A stretch of DNA of 64,000 nucleotides from Streptomyces reniochalinae (GCF_003323735.1 NZ_QOIM01000042.1:434001-498000); one strand, 5' to 3'. Positions 26,336 to 35,137 are shown, counted from the first letter of the stretch. Made by a program: numbers and translations. The notes: generated by a model from the letters alone, not told the origin.

Positions 26336-26511
26336 CTTGTTCGTGATCAGGGCCCACATCCCACGGGTGCCGTGCGGCCGTCGCCGCAGGGACGTGACGG
26401 CTCCGAGCGAATGCGCGTACAGCCCCTCGGCGCCGTTTCCCGCCCTACCCGCGAGACGTGGTGCCGTCCCTCCCGGCGGATCAGCGGGAGCGGAGCGGGT
26501 ATGCGGAGCGC

Positions 26512-26685
26512 ATGATCTGGTTGAAGTGGATCGGATTAGCCGTTGCCTGGGGGATTTTCGCCGCCGTCGTGTCCCGGCTTTGGTACGACTCCTGGCAGGA
26601 CTCCATCAGCATGGCCGTCACGATGGGCGTGGTACTGCTGGTCATCAGGTGGGTGGAGCAGCGGATCAGCCAGTCCGGGAAGTAG
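26512..26685 (+). CDS. Small two-helix membrane protein
   Basis: A 57-residue protein, MIWLKWIGLAVAWGIFAAVV then a charged turn (RLWYDSWQDS) and a second helix (AVTMGVVLLVIRWV). The composition is that of a genuine membrane miniprotein and the DNA is less GC-rich than its surroundings. GGAG lies only three bases from the ATG, so the start is uncertain; an in-frame GTG at 26458 would add 18 residues. No family is recognised. It lies in the variable stretch after the tRNA. Confidence 0.5.
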   Translation: MIWLKWIGLAVAWGIFAAVVSRLWYDSWQDSISMAVTMGVVLLVIRWVEQRISQSGK

Positions 26686-26900
26686 GCGGCCGCCGCCTGC
26701 GCTCTGCCCCGGTGCGGTGGCGGCAGCCTCCGGGCGCGCGACGGTTGCCGGAGAACCGGGGCTGCCCGACCTTGCCAGGCCGTGCGGGAGTCGGACACGC
26801 GCGGCCTGGTGGCACGGCGCGGTGCGCAGCGGTGATCGGGGCTTCCGCGGGTGTGGGCGGCCCCGCGGAGACGGGGTCTGGCGGGGCCGCGGTGAGGGGG

Positions 26901-27365
26901 TCAGTAGTTGCCGTTGGAGAGGATCTCGCCGCTGGCGTCGTAGACGGTGACGAGGCCGTTGTCGGAGTGTTTCCAGCTGGCGAAGGCGGTGGCGAGGAGT
27001 TTGCCGTCGCCGCTGTGCGGACCGGTGAGGCCGCCGGAGTAGTCGGTGTGGATCTCCGCCGCGTCCATGATGTCGTTCCGCTTGTCCGCGCCGGTGACAC
27101 TGGTGATGTGCTTGGACGCCTCCTGCTGCGGCGCAGTGCCGTTCTTGGCTATGTGGGCCTTGAACTGGTCGGCCTGCGAGGCCGGCTTGGGGTTGTCGGC
27201 CTTTTCCGCCTTCGTGTCGTCCTTCGTGTCACCCTTCTCGGCGTTTTCGGCGGGGGCGACGGAGGTGGTGTCGGCGGCCTTGTCCTTGCTGCCCGCGTCG
27301 TCGTCCTGACCGCTGCCGGCGAAGGCGCCGACGACGATGAGCCCGGCGACGACGCCGAGTGTCAC
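26901..27365 (-). CDS. Single-pass membrane protein, N-terminal part possibly lost to start-codon mutation
   Basis: With the first conventional start (GTG 27365) the protein is 154 residues: a membrane helix (VVAGLIVVGAFAG), an acidic Lys/Asp/Ala linker, and a small C-terminal domain ending SWKHSDNGLVTVYDASGEIL. But the frame stays open upstream for 43 more codons and reads a perfect Gln/Pro-rich leader, starting NQYPQHDRQQPQ and ending PPPEKKRTGLK just before the helix. That is the usual architecture of Streptomyces proline-rich membrane proteins. The codon where ATG is expected (27494-27492) is ATA. The function is unknown; a lipoprotein-like stress or envelope role is only a guess. Confidence 0.6.
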   Translation of the reverse strand: MTLGVVAGLIVVGAFAGSGQDDDAGSKDKAADTTSVAPAENAEKGDTKDDTKAEKADNPKPASQADQFKAHIAKNGTAPQQEASKHITSVTGADKRNDIMDAAEIHTDYSGGLTGPHSGDGKLLATAFASWKHSDNGLVTVYDASGEILSNGNY

Positions 27366-27791
27366 CTTGAGGCCGGTGCGCTTCTTCTCCGGTGGCGGTA
27401 CGGGCTGGAACTGCCGCGGCGGCTGCCCCTGGTACGGCTGCTGCGGGAATGACGGCTGGGGCTGCTGACGGTCGTGCTGCGGGTACTGGTTTATGGCCCC
27501 CCTGAGAATGTGGATGCCGGATGCTATCCCGTGATGAGAGGGACACGTCAGTGCAGTGTCGGACTTGGTGTGTTGTGGTGGTACTCGTCAGTTCATGACG
27601 GAAAGCGGGGGAGTCACACGCGGGCCGCCGCAGTCTCGTTCGATGCGCCACAGACCGGTGTGGACGGTTGCCAGGGCCGCGAGGAAGGGACGGCCACCAC
27701 GAGGGCGGTGAGCGCCGGCACGGTCGTCTCCGGCGCCGGCGGCGGGCGGGTTCGGGGCCATGGTTGGTCCCTTTCGGGGTAGTTGGCGTTC

Positions 27792-28037
27792 ATGGCACAA
27801 AGACGTGTGATGGATCCCGGGGCCCGGGCGTGGCTTCATTCCCTCGACCGGTTCTTCGTGTGGGCCTGCCCTGTGCTGGCTGTCCTCGCGGTGGCCTGGG
27901 GCGTCGGAAACCTGGTGGTGGGGCAGCCCGTGCGTGCCGCCGTGTTCCAGTTCCTTCTGGCCGTGCTCCTGGTGGTCAACGGGTTCTCTGCCCGGACGCG
28001 ACGTCGGCGCGACCGGCTCCCGGACGAGCGTCGATGA
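27792..28037 (+). CDS. Small two-helix membrane protein
   Basis: An 81-residue protein with two hydrophobic helices (FFVWACPVLAVLAVAWGV and AVFQFLLAVLLVVNGF) and a basic tail (RTRRRRDRLPDERR). ATG 27792 is chosen; a TTG nine bases upstream is in frame. The ribosome site is weak. No family is recognised. It lies in the variable region behind tRNA-Val. Confidence 0.5.
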   Translation: MAQRRVMDPGARAWLHSLDRFFVWACPVLAVLAVAWGVGNLVVGQPVRAAVFQFLLAVLLVVNGFSARTRRRRDRLPDERR

Positions 28038-28356
28038 GCTTCCGGTGACTGGCCGAAGCCCGGTCAGCGGACCGGCACCCGGTCACGGGTTCACCACGTG
28101 GCCGTGCATGGCGGTGCGGCGGACCGAGTAGGGTCCGGCGGGCCGCGCGGCGTCGAGCAGCACGGAGCCCACCGGTGTGAGCGCGCCCCCTGCCGGTGAA
28201 GCGGGCGGACATCGGCGGCACCGGCATCGGCGGCCGGGCAGGGGCGACTTCGGACCGGCCGCTGTCAGTGGCGCCTGCCAGACTCGGGCGTTCACGACCA
28301 GGAAGGCGACGATGACCGGTACACCAGCACCGCTGCACCGCTCGCCTCGGTGGGAC

Positions 28357-28596
28357 GACGACACCCGCCCCAACCGGTGACGTCGACGAAGCCTTCGCCG
28401 TCTGGCGGGCGGAGTGCGCGCGCTCCCGGCAGATCACTGCCGCTGCCGCGTCGTTGGACGCGACGGGGATCCGCAAGTGGACCGGCGCCCGATCTCGCTG
28501 CGGAGGATCCTGGTGGACATGATCGCTGAGTACGCCCGGCACATCGGGCATGCCGATCTCCTCCGCGAGCGCATCGACGGCTCCGCCGGATTGTGA
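28357..28596 (+). pseudogene. Decayed DUF664 (DinB-like) gene fragment
   Basis: Three pieces of one DUF664 protein can be read in shifted frames: WDDDTRP near 28351-28371, then DVDEAFAVWRAECARSRQI in the frame starting at 28376, then RPISLRRILVDMIAEYARHI to the stop at 28594-28596. Together they follow the family pattern (acidic stretch, VxEAxxxWRAECERSR, SLRWILVHMIEEYARHNGHADLLRERIDG). The N-terminal two-thirds is missing. DUF664 proteins are mycothiol- or DinB-related four-helix proteins. At least two frameshifts mean no functional product. The segment 28038-28350 holds nothing else I can name. Confidence 0.65.
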
Positions 28597-28963
28597 CCCG
28601 GGAGCGGGATGCCTTGTCCGGCACGGGACGCCTGCCCGGCACGGGAACGGTCACTTGCCGGTCAGGGGGAGGGGCGCCTCAGGGACAGGGAGGGGCGGTG
28701 TGACCGTCATCCGCTCGTGCCGCCGGAGTGGGGTACCGCCGTCGGGGCCGTGCCGCACGAGCCGTGGGGTCCCCTTGGCCGGGGCTCGCGCTCGCCGCGC
28801 CGGGGGATGACCCTGGCCCGGGAGAAGTCGTGATCCATCCGCACGTCTCCGTGCGGCTCGCGGCACTCATGGGCCGGATCGCACAAGCAGGGCAGACGGA
28901 GAGCCAGGGGAAGCTGTCCGGCCGAGGACCGCCGTTGGGGCGCGCCGCGGCGGCCGGGGGAGT
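28597..28963. other. Gap downstream of dedA without a recognisable gene
   Basis: 367 bases between the DUF664 remnant and the end of the DedA gene. Small open frames here are Arg/Pro/Gly-rich and match nothing. The dedA terminator should lie here but no perfect hairpin was found. Confidence 0.3.
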
Positions 28964-29938
28964 TCACGCGGGAGCCGACGTCGCCGGGGCGGCGTTGGTG
29001 ACACCCTCGCCGCCCACCACCGTCTCGCCCGCAGCCGCTTCGTGTGTCGTCGCCACGTCGTGCGTCACCGCATCGCTCGTCGCGGGCTCGCTCGCGACGC
29101 CGGGGAAGGCAGGGCCGGCGCCGGGGAAGCCGGGCACGGCGCCGGGGAAGCCGGGCAGCACGGCGTCGGGGACGCCGACCACGCGCATGGCGGGCAGGAA
29201 CAGCGGCAGTACGGGGAACGTCGCGGGTCCTGGGAGCGTCGCGCCGGCTGCCGTCAGGGTCTGCTGGTCGACGGGTTTCGGCCCGGCGGCCTGTGCGGTG
29301 TGCGGTTCGCGCCGTATCAGGTAGGCGGCGAAGCCTCCGGCGAGGAACAGCGCGAGTACCGAGACGGCGGTACCGAGCCAACTGGTGCCCAGCCACTGGC
29401 CGCCCAGGTAGCCGAGTCCCACGCTGTAGGCGGCCCAGGCCACACCGGCCAGCGCCGACCACGGTACGAAGTCGCGGGCCCTGCGGTGTGCGGCGCCCGC
29501 GGACAGGCTGACGACGGAACGTCCGGCGGGGGCGAAGCGGGCGAGGATGACGAGGGTGCCGCCGCCCTTGGACAGCGCGCGGCCGAGCTGTTCCTGGGCC
29601 GAGGCGAGTTTGGGGGAGCGGGCGAGGGCGCGGTCGAAGCGGTCGCCGCCCCGCCAGGCGAGCCGCCAGGCGGCCAGGTCGCCGAGGACGGAGGCGCCCG
29701 CCGCGCACAGCACCAGCGACAGCACTTCCATCAGGTGGCCGCTCTGGGCGGCGTGCCGTGCGGCGGCGCTGGGCAGGTCGGCGGCGTCGGCCGCCGTGGT
29801 GCCAGCGGCCGCCGTGGCGGCGGTGATGACGAGCACGCCGCTGGGCAGGACGGGTACGAAGACGTCGAGCAGCACCGAGACGGCGATGACCGCGTAGATC
29901 CATGGGGATCCGGTCACCGACCCCAGGATGTCCGGCAC
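28964..29938 (-). CDS. DedA-family membrane protein
   Basis: A 324-residue protein of the DedA/SNARE-associated family, which flips or supports polyprenyl- and phospholipid transport. Five or so membrane helices are seen; the family motifs are GDLAAWRLAWRGGDRF, then FAPAGRSVVSLSAGA (the conserved R in the G-x-x-R region) and VPWSALAGVAWAAYSVGLGY. The C-terminal 90 residues are an extra low-complexity tail with FPG repeats (LPGFPGAVPGFPGAGPAFPG) encoded by a DNA repeat near 29100-29160. ATG 29938 is the start. It stands alone. Confidence 0.85.
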   Translation of the reverse strand: MPDILGSVTGSPWIYAVIAVSVLLDVFVPVLPSGVLVITAATAAAGTTAADAADLPSAAARHAAQSGHLMEVLSLVLCAAGASVLGDLAAWRLAWRGGDRFDRALARSPKLASAQEQLGRALSKGGGTLVILARFAPAGRSVVSLSAGAAHRRARDFVPWSALAGVAWAAYSVGLGYLGGQWLGTSWLGTAVSVLALFLAGGFAAYLIRREPHTAQAAGPKPVDQQTLTAAGATLPGPATFPVLPLFLPAMRVVGVPDAVLPGFPGAVPGFPGAGPAFPGVASEPATSDAVTHDVATTHEAAAGETVVGGEGVTNAAPATSAPA

Positions 29939-30119
29939 TGTTGTCCCCGTTTCTCCCCTGCCCGGCTGTCGTCGGCTGGCGCGTTACCGCCGTACAGCGT
30001 ACGCCCGGGTCCCCCGCTCAGGGCCGCTGGGTGGCCGTGGCGACGCCCTCGCACCGTGGCTGGTTACAGATGCACTGAATCAGACCATAGGACAACGTGA
30101 ATCGGTGGAGGCCAGCACG

Positions 30120-31133
30120 ATGAGGGCACGTATGCGCGCGGCGGGGGTGGGGGGAGTGGCCGCCGTCACCGTGGTGACGGCGCTGTTCGCGGGGAGCGAG
30201 CCGAGTTCCGCGAGCGAGGTACCCGCTGCCGGTAAGCCTCGGGGGCTCAAGGTCTTGCGGGATCTGTGGGGACCGGAAAACCGGGGGCCGGGGAACCGTG
30301 CGGATCTGGGGGGTTCGGAGGACCTCGGGGACGGCGAGGGGGCGCGGATCGTGCGGTCACTCCAGCAGGGCAAGGAGGTCGGCCTGCGGGACCTCAGCCT
30401 ACGGCTGGGCTCGGGCACGGTGGAGATCGTCGGCAGAGAGGACTCGAGCGAGGAACCCAGCGAGGACCGCGGTGGAGACCGCGGCGAGAACTCCGGCGAC
30501 GACCGCGGTGACGACCGCCGGAAGGGGGACGGCGGAGAGGGCCGGCTGACCCGGGAGCTGAGGGTGACCGACGGGCAGGGCGCGCACCGTGTCCTCCGGC
30601 TCGGCGGTAGGGGAGCCGGTGCCGCCGACCTGAGCGACCGGTCGGTCCTGGTGCGCTACGACCAGTTCTCCCCGGCCAACGCGTTCGTGCGCCCCGACGC
30701 GGTCACCTACGACCGTGCGAAGGTGCCGGCCGGGGCGCGTATCGGGGTCACCCGTACGGTCGCCGACGGGGCGACCAGCGTGCAGCTGGAGGTCGGCGGT
30801 CTGCCGAAGAACCGCACCTACGGGGCGCACGTCCACACCGAGCCGTGCGGTGCGGGGCCGGACGCGGCGGGCCCGCACTACCAGAACAAGAAGGATCCGG
30901 TGCGGCCCTCCACCGACCCGCGCTACGCCAACCCGCGCAACGAGGTGTGGCTGGATTTCACCACGAACGCGAAGGGTGAGGGGAAGGCCGTCTCGCGCCA
31001 CGACTGGACCTTCCGTAAAGGGGAGGCGAGGTCGGTGGTGCTGCACGAGAGGGGCACGCGCACGGAAGCCGGTCACGCGGGGGAGGCGGGCGCCCGGCTC
31101 GCCTGCTTCACGGTGCCCCTGGCCGGGGGCTGA
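30120..31133 (+). CDS. Exported Cu/Zn superoxide dismutase-like protein
   Basis: A 337-residue protein with a signal peptide (VGGVAAVTVVTALFAGSEPSSAS). The C-terminal domain (about 180-337) is SOD_Cu-like: GAHVHTEPCG keeps the two copper histidines. AGPHYQN supplies a third His, NEVWLDF an Asp and SVVLHERGT the late copper His. The closing GARLACF supplies the second cysteine. The catalytic arginine region is unclear, so activity is uncertain. The N-terminal half has a 35-residue insert of Asp, Gly, Arg and Glu (EDRGGDRGENSGDDRGDDRR). ATG 30120 has GGTGGAGG eight bases upstream. Confidence 0.75.
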   Translation: MRARMRAAGVGGVAAVTVVTALFAGSEPSSASEVPAAGKPRGLKVLRDLWGPENRGPGNRADLGGSEDLGDGEGARIVRSLQQGKEVGLRDLSLRLGSGTVEIVGREDSSEEPSEDRGGDRGENSGDDRGDDRRKGDGGEGRLTRELRVTDGQGAHRVLRLGGRGAGAADLSDRSVLVRYDQFSPANAFVRPDAVTYDRAKVPAGARIGVTRTVADGATSVQLEVGGLPKNRTYGAHVHTEPCGAGPDAAGPHYQNKKDPVRPSTDPRYANPRNEVWLDFTTNAKGEGKAVSRHDWTFRKGEARSVVLHERGTRTEAGHAGEAGARLACFTVPLAGG

Positions 31134-31229
31134 CACGCCCCGCCTGACCCACTTCGCGCGGCGGTCCCGTGTGCCGCGCCGCGGCCCCCGCGCCGACCCT
31201 CCGGCGCAGGGGCTGTCCGCGTCAGCGCC

Positions 31230-32948
31230 TCAATCGCCCCTCCCGGCGCCCGGTTCGCTTCCGCTGAGCCGGCCGCTGAAGACCCGCTCCAGACCGGAGC
31301 GGGGTGTGCCGTCCGGCGCCGAGGTCGCGGCGCTCGCCCGGTCGAGCACGTAGGTGGCGTCTCTGCCGTGCATGGTGAGCGTCATCAGCATGTTGCCGAA
31401 CCAGGGGCCGCCCGTGCGGCGCCAGCGGAAGGGGAGTTCCTCGACGCGCGCGTGCCGGATCAGCGCCTGTCCGAGCCTGCGGCCGATCCGGCTCCAGCCG
31501 AAGCGGAAGCCCGACCGCATGACGGCGGGGATGCTGTTGTGTATGGGTGAGCAGGTCAGCTGCGTCACCCGTGCGGGCCGGCCGCCTCCCGACACCTTGA
31601 GGTCGTCGAACTGGGGCTCGGTCACATAGGCGTGGTGCACGTCGCCCGACAGGACGCTGACGGAGGCGGGGGCCTCCTGGTCGGCGGCCACGCGCTGGAT
31701 GAGCTCCGTCAGCGCGTGGAACGAACGGGGGAAGGCCGCCCAGTGCTCCAGGTCGGCGCGCTGCCGCAGCTTCTCGCTGAACCCGAGCCAGCGCGCGCCC
31801 CGGGCGCCGGAGCACAGTGCGGTGTTCCACGTCTCCAGCCCGTGCACGGCGGGTGGCAGGAGCCAGGGCAGTGAGCTGCCGAGTACCAGGTGGTCGACGG
31901 CTCCGGGGCCGCCGTCCAGTACCTGCTCGTGCAGCCAGTCCATCTCCTCGTCGTCGACCATCCGGCGTTCGGCCTCGGGCAGGACGCGGCCCGCACGGGT
32001 GTCGACCATCAGCAGCCGGACGCGGCCGAAGTCGCGGCGGTAGCTCCAGCGGGCCGCGGCAGGGTCGGCGTCGGCGCGCTCGGCGAACGCGCGCAGCGCC
32101 GGCGTGCCGTCCTCCGCGTGCCGTACGGCGGCGAAGACCGGGTTCTCGGCGAGCTCCGCCGGGGAGAGGTTGCCCAGGTGCTGGTAGACCCAGTAGGAGG
32201 TCAGCCCGCCCAGGATGCGCTCGCGCCACCAGTCGGTGGCGCGCATCTCGCGCTGCCACGCCTCGCTGGTGTTCCAGTCGTCGATCACATCGTGGTCGTC
32301 GAAGATCATGCAGCTGGGAACGGTGGACAGCAGCCAGCGCACCTCCGGGTCCAGCCAGGACTCGTAGTAGAGCTCGGTGTACTCCTCGTAGTCGGCCACC
32401 TGGTCCCACGGGGGTTTCTCCACGTCGCGCCGCTCGGCGAGCTTGGCGCGGACCCGCGCGGAGGTCTCGTCCGCGTAGACCTGGTCGCCCAGCAGGAGCA
32501 GGACGTCGGGCAGGGGACCGCCCGCGAGGGCCTGCTGCGCCAGTGCGTCCAGCGCGTCGGGGCCCACCGGGTCGTGCCGGGAGCCGGCCGGGCGGGCCGC
32601 CCAGCGGCAGGAGCCGAACGCTATCCGCAACGGCTCGGTCCCGCTGGGGGACGCCTCGGGCGGGGGAAGCGTGCGGATGGTGCTGGGCGGGTGGGCGGAG
32701 CCGGCCAGCGGCCACACTTCCCGGCCGTCCAGCGTGACGCGGTAGGGCGTCTCGCTGCCCGGCTCCAGGCCGACGACGGTGACCAGCGCGTAGTGGTGCC
32801 CTGCGACCTGCCAGGTACGCGCCGCGCCCCCCGCCGTGGAGCCCTCGCAGTGCACCTCGGCCTCGCAGGGGCCTTCGGTCTCCAGCCAGACCGTGGCGGT
32901 GTCCTGATCGACGTAGCGCAGCAGTGGGCCCAGTCGGAGGCCGGTCAT
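31230..32948 (-). CDS. PhoD-type alkaline phosphatase family protein
   Basis: A 572-residue metallophosphatase of the PhoD superfamily. The N-terminal beta domain (about 1-115, LRLGPLLRYVDQDTATVWLE) matches the extra domain of this group. Metal-site motifs follow: AFGSCRW, LLLGDQVYADE, FDDHDVIDDWN, SSLPWLLPPAVHG and VLSGDVHHAYV. No Tat or Sec signal is present, unlike classic exported PhoD, so it is probably cytoplasmic and the substrate is unclear. ATG 32948 has AGGGAGAAGGG three bases upstream. It is convergent to the SOD-like gene. Confidence 0.88.
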   Translation of the reverse strand: MTGLRLGPLLRYVDQDTATVWLETEGPCEAEVHCEGSTAGGAARTWQVAGHHYALVTVVGLEPGSETPYRVTLDGREVWPLAGSAHPPSTIRTLPPPEASPSGTEPLRIAFGSCRWAARPAGSRHDPVGPDALDALAQQALAGGPLPDVLLLLGDQVYADETSARVRAKLAERRDVEKPPWDQVADYEEYTELYYESWLDPEVRWLLSTVPSCMIFDDHDVIDDWNTSEAWQREMRATDWWRERILGGLTSYWVYQHLGNLSPAELAENPVFAAVRHAEDGTPALRAFAERADADPAAARWSYRRDFGRVRLLMVDTRAGRVLPEAERRMVDDEEMDWLHEQVLDGGPGAVDHLVLGSSLPWLLPPAVHGLETWNTALCSGARGARWLGFSEKLRQRADLEHWAAFPRSFHALTELIQRVAADQEAPASVSVLSGDVHHAYVTEPQFDDLKVSGGGRPARVTQLTCSPIHNSIPAVMRSGFRFGWSRIGRRLGQALIRHARVEELPFRWRRTGGPWFGNMLMTLTMHGRDATYVLDRASAATSAPDGTPRSGLERVFSGRLSGSEPGAGRGD

Positions 32949-33149
32949 GCCCTTCTCCCTTGCGTCCCTCGTGCCCGTCGCGCCGCACGGCACGCCCTGG
33001 TGGGCGGTGCCGTACCGCGCGCCGCACCGGCGTCGTCGTGCCGGCGGCGCCGTACGGTGCGGGCTTTCGACCCGCACCGTACGGAACGAGGGAGCACTCC
33101 GACCAGTTTCCTGGCCGGATCCCGTCCTGCCCGCGAGCGGGCAGGACGG

Positions 33150-33830
33150 TCAGCAGGTCGCCAGTGCCTTCTTCAGGGCAGCCTTCTCCGGGGCGTCGGC
33201 CGTCATGTCGTAGGTGTGCTTGACCCAGACCCACATCCGCGCGTACTCGCAGTGGTAGCCGGAGGAGGGCGGCATCCACTCGGCGGGGTCCTGGTCGCTC
33301 TTCTCCTGGTTCACGTTGTCGGTGACGGCGAGGAGCTGGGCGATCTTGAGATTGTTGGCCAGTTCCTGGCGCTTGTCCTGGGTCCAGTCGGAGGCTCCGG
33401 AGCGCCACGCCTCGGCGAGCGGGACGACGTGGTCGATGTCCAGGTCGGACGGCTCGGTCCACTTCTCGCCGTCGTAGGGGCTGGTCCACGAGCCCTTCGT
33501 CGGGTAGCAGTCGCTGCCGGTCTCGACGCCCTCGCCGTCCCGCTTGAGGACGGCCTCCCGGGTGTTGCAGCTGTCACCCTGGTCGATCCAGTGGGGGAAT
33601 TTCTCGCGCGAGTAGCCGTCCATGGAGCCCTCGTCCGCCTCGGTGAGGTCCCCGAGCATCGTGGTGGCTTCCTCGGCGCTCGGCGGGGCGGGGGGCTCGG
33701 CGGCGGCGGGGGAGGCGCCCAGCGTGAGGCCGACCAGCAGGGCGGAGACGACCGCCGCGAGGGCGGCGAGGAGGGCCGACCAGCGTCGACGCGCGTAGAG
33801 GCGGCGGCCTGTGCGGTGTTCGTGCGGCAT
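33150..33830 (-). CDS. Secreted HNH endonuclease (GmrSD C-terminal / DUF1524 type)
   Basis: A 226-residue protein with a signal peptide (RRWSALLAALAAVVSALLVG ending SPAAAEP). The nuclease core is DLDIDHVVPLAEAWRSGAS, followed by an Asn-containing helix (RQELANNLKIAQLLAVTDNVN) and EWMPPSSGYHCEYARMWV. This is the His-Asn-His arrangement of secreted actinobacterial HNH proteins. Cysteines (SCNTRE, DCYPTKG, HCEYA, ATC) may form disulfides. It likely degrades extracellular DNA for nutrients or competition. ATG 33830 has GGGAG six bases upstream. Confidence 0.88.
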   Translation of the reverse strand: MPHEHRTGRRLYARRRWSALLAALAAVVSALLVGLTLGASPAAAEPPAPPSAEEATTMLGDLTEADEGSMDGYSREKFPHWIDQGDSCNTREAVLKRDGEGVETGSDCYPTKGSWTSPYDGEKWTEPSDLDIDHVVPLAEAWRSGASDWTQDKRQELANNLKIAQLLAVTDNVNQEKSDQDPAEWMPPSSGYHCEYARMWVWVKHTYDMTADAPEKAALKKALATC

Positions 33831-34013
33831 GCGAACTCCCTGTGTGTGGGGGGAAGTTGAGCAACGGTGCCGAATCGTGGGGCGGATGGTGTCGGTGGTG
33901 CGGTTCACAGCGTGACGGTCGTGTGCACGTCACTTCAAGAGCCTGCCCGGGAAAGCTCTCCCGGCCACACGCGATACACCCACACGACGGACGGGGGAGG
34001 GGAGTTGGCCATC

Positions 34014-34122
34014 CGGCCGGCTCCGACGGGTCCCGCCGGGCCCGGTGGTTCGGCCGGCTCCGACAGGTCCCGCCGGGACCGGTGTTCGGTCGGCTCCGGT
34101 GGTCTCGTCGGCCCGGCGGCCG
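34014..34122. repeat. 36-37-bp tandem repeat, about 2.6 units
   Basis: Units 34014-34050 and 34051-34086 are nearly identical (CGGCCGGCTCCGAC-GGTCCCGCCGGG core); a third is degenerate. It lies in the 360-base gap between the HNH gene and the riboswitch, which holds no gene. Confidence 0.7.
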
Positions 34123-34191
34123 GTGGCGTGGCGTACCCCACCCCGGGCAGTGATCGCGTCGTGGCGGAGGCATCACGTACGCTCGTATCTC

Positions 34192-34313
34192 GTCTGAAGG
34201 GGAGTAGCTCTTCGCCGGACCGTCGACACACTGGCCCGCCGCGCGCGGGCCCGGCGCCCGGAGCGGGGTGCCCGCCACCGAGTGGCGGCGCCGCGCCAGC
34301 GAGACCTTCGGCC
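34192..34313 (+). ncRNA. Mn2+ riboswitch (yybP-ykoY)
   Basis: The two most conserved parts of the yybP-ykoY aptamer are both present and correctly spaced. The 5' strand is CTGAAGGGGAGTAGCTC (34194-34210), with the invariant GGGGAGUAGC. The 3' strand is CCAGCGAGACCTTCGG (34297-34312), with the invariant AGC-AGACCUU. GAAGG and CCTTC close the base stem, and GC-rich inner hairpins fill the space between. It lies 100 bases upstream of a TMEM165/GDT1 exporter, a known yybP-ykoY target. Mn2+ binding should turn the exporter on. Confidence 0.88.
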
Positions 34314-34413
34314 GCAGTGTCCGCGTCCGTGCGCCGTGCACGGGTCGCCAGCGACGCTGCCGTGCCGAAGTGAGCTCGCGCCGGTGCGGCAGCCCGACCA
34401 CTTTGGAGTCCCC

Positions 34414-34995
34414 GTGCTCAGCCTCACCGTCGCCGCCGTCGTCTTCGGCGTCGTCTTCCTCGCCGAGCTGCCGGACAAGACGGCCCTGGCCGGGCTGATG
34501 CTCGGCACCCGCTACCGCGCGTCGTACGTCTTCGCGGGGGTCGCCGCCGCGTTCCTGCTCCACGTCGTGATCGCCGTCGCAGCGGGCAGCGTGCTCACCC
34601 TGCTTCCGCACCGGCTCGTGCAGGCCATCGTCGGCGTGCTGTTCCTGATCGGTGCGGCCGTGCTGCTGCTCAAGAAGGACGAAGAGGAGGAGGAGCAGAC
34701 CCGCAAGCCCGCCGACCAGTCCTTCTGGAAGGTCGCGGGCAGCGGCTTCACGCTGATCCTGGTCGCCGAGTTCGGCGACCTGACGCAGATCATGACCGCG
34801 AACCTCGCCGCCCGCTACGACGACCCGCTCTCGGTGGGCCTCGGAGCTGTCCTCGCCCTGTGGGCGGTGGCCGCGCTGGGCATTCTCGGCGGCCGCACCC
34901 TGATGAAGTACGTTCCGCTGCGGCTGATCACCCGCGTCGCCGCCCTGCTCATGCTGGCGCTGGCGGCCTTCAGCCTGTACGAGGCCATCGCCTGA
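34414..34995 (+). CDS. TMEM165/GDT1-family Mn2+ (Ca2+) exporter
   Basis: A 193-residue membrane protein of two homologous three-helix halves. The family signature E-x-G-D-K/R-T/S appears as AELPDKTALAGL in the first half (residues 17-28, Pro replacing Gly) and as AEFGDLTQIMTANLAA in the second (Leu replacing Lys/Arg). Acidic residues in these motifs coordinate Mn2+ or Ca2+ for export. A Glu/Lys-rich loop (KKDEEEEEQTRK) joins the halves. GTG 34414 has GGAG five bases upstream. The Mn2+ riboswitch directly upstream supports a role in manganese efflux. Confidence 0.92.
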   Translation: MLSLTVAAVVFGVVFLAELPDKTALAGLMLGTRYRASYVFAGVAAAFLLHVVIAVAAGSVLTLLPHRLVQAIVGVLFLIGAAVLLLKKDEEEEEQTRKPADQSFWKVAGSGFTLILVAEFGDLTQIMTANLAARYDDPLSVGLGAVLALWAVAALGILGGRTLMKYVPLRLITRVAALLMLALAAFSLYEAIA

Positions 34996-35137
34996 CCCCT
35001 CCCGGGTCCCGGCCGGAACCGGCCGCCACTCGACGGGGTGATGCCGAAGCGCGGCGCGCAGCGGGGCGCCGCCCGCCGCTCCCCCGGACGGACGCGGCCG
35101 CCGCGCCCCGGAGCGCGCGGCGGGGCACCGTGGACCC

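Noticed and set aside
27588..27761. 57-residue minus-strand frame (MAPNPPAAGAG start)
   Set aside because: It has only a weak GGGACC upstream and no recognisable composition or family. A small real gene cannot be excluded, but I cannot support it.
28083..28373. Minus-strand frame with LTPVGSVLLDAARPAGP resembling a methyltransferase end
   Set aside because: The match is too short and vague, and the frame overlaps the DUF664 remnant on the other strand.
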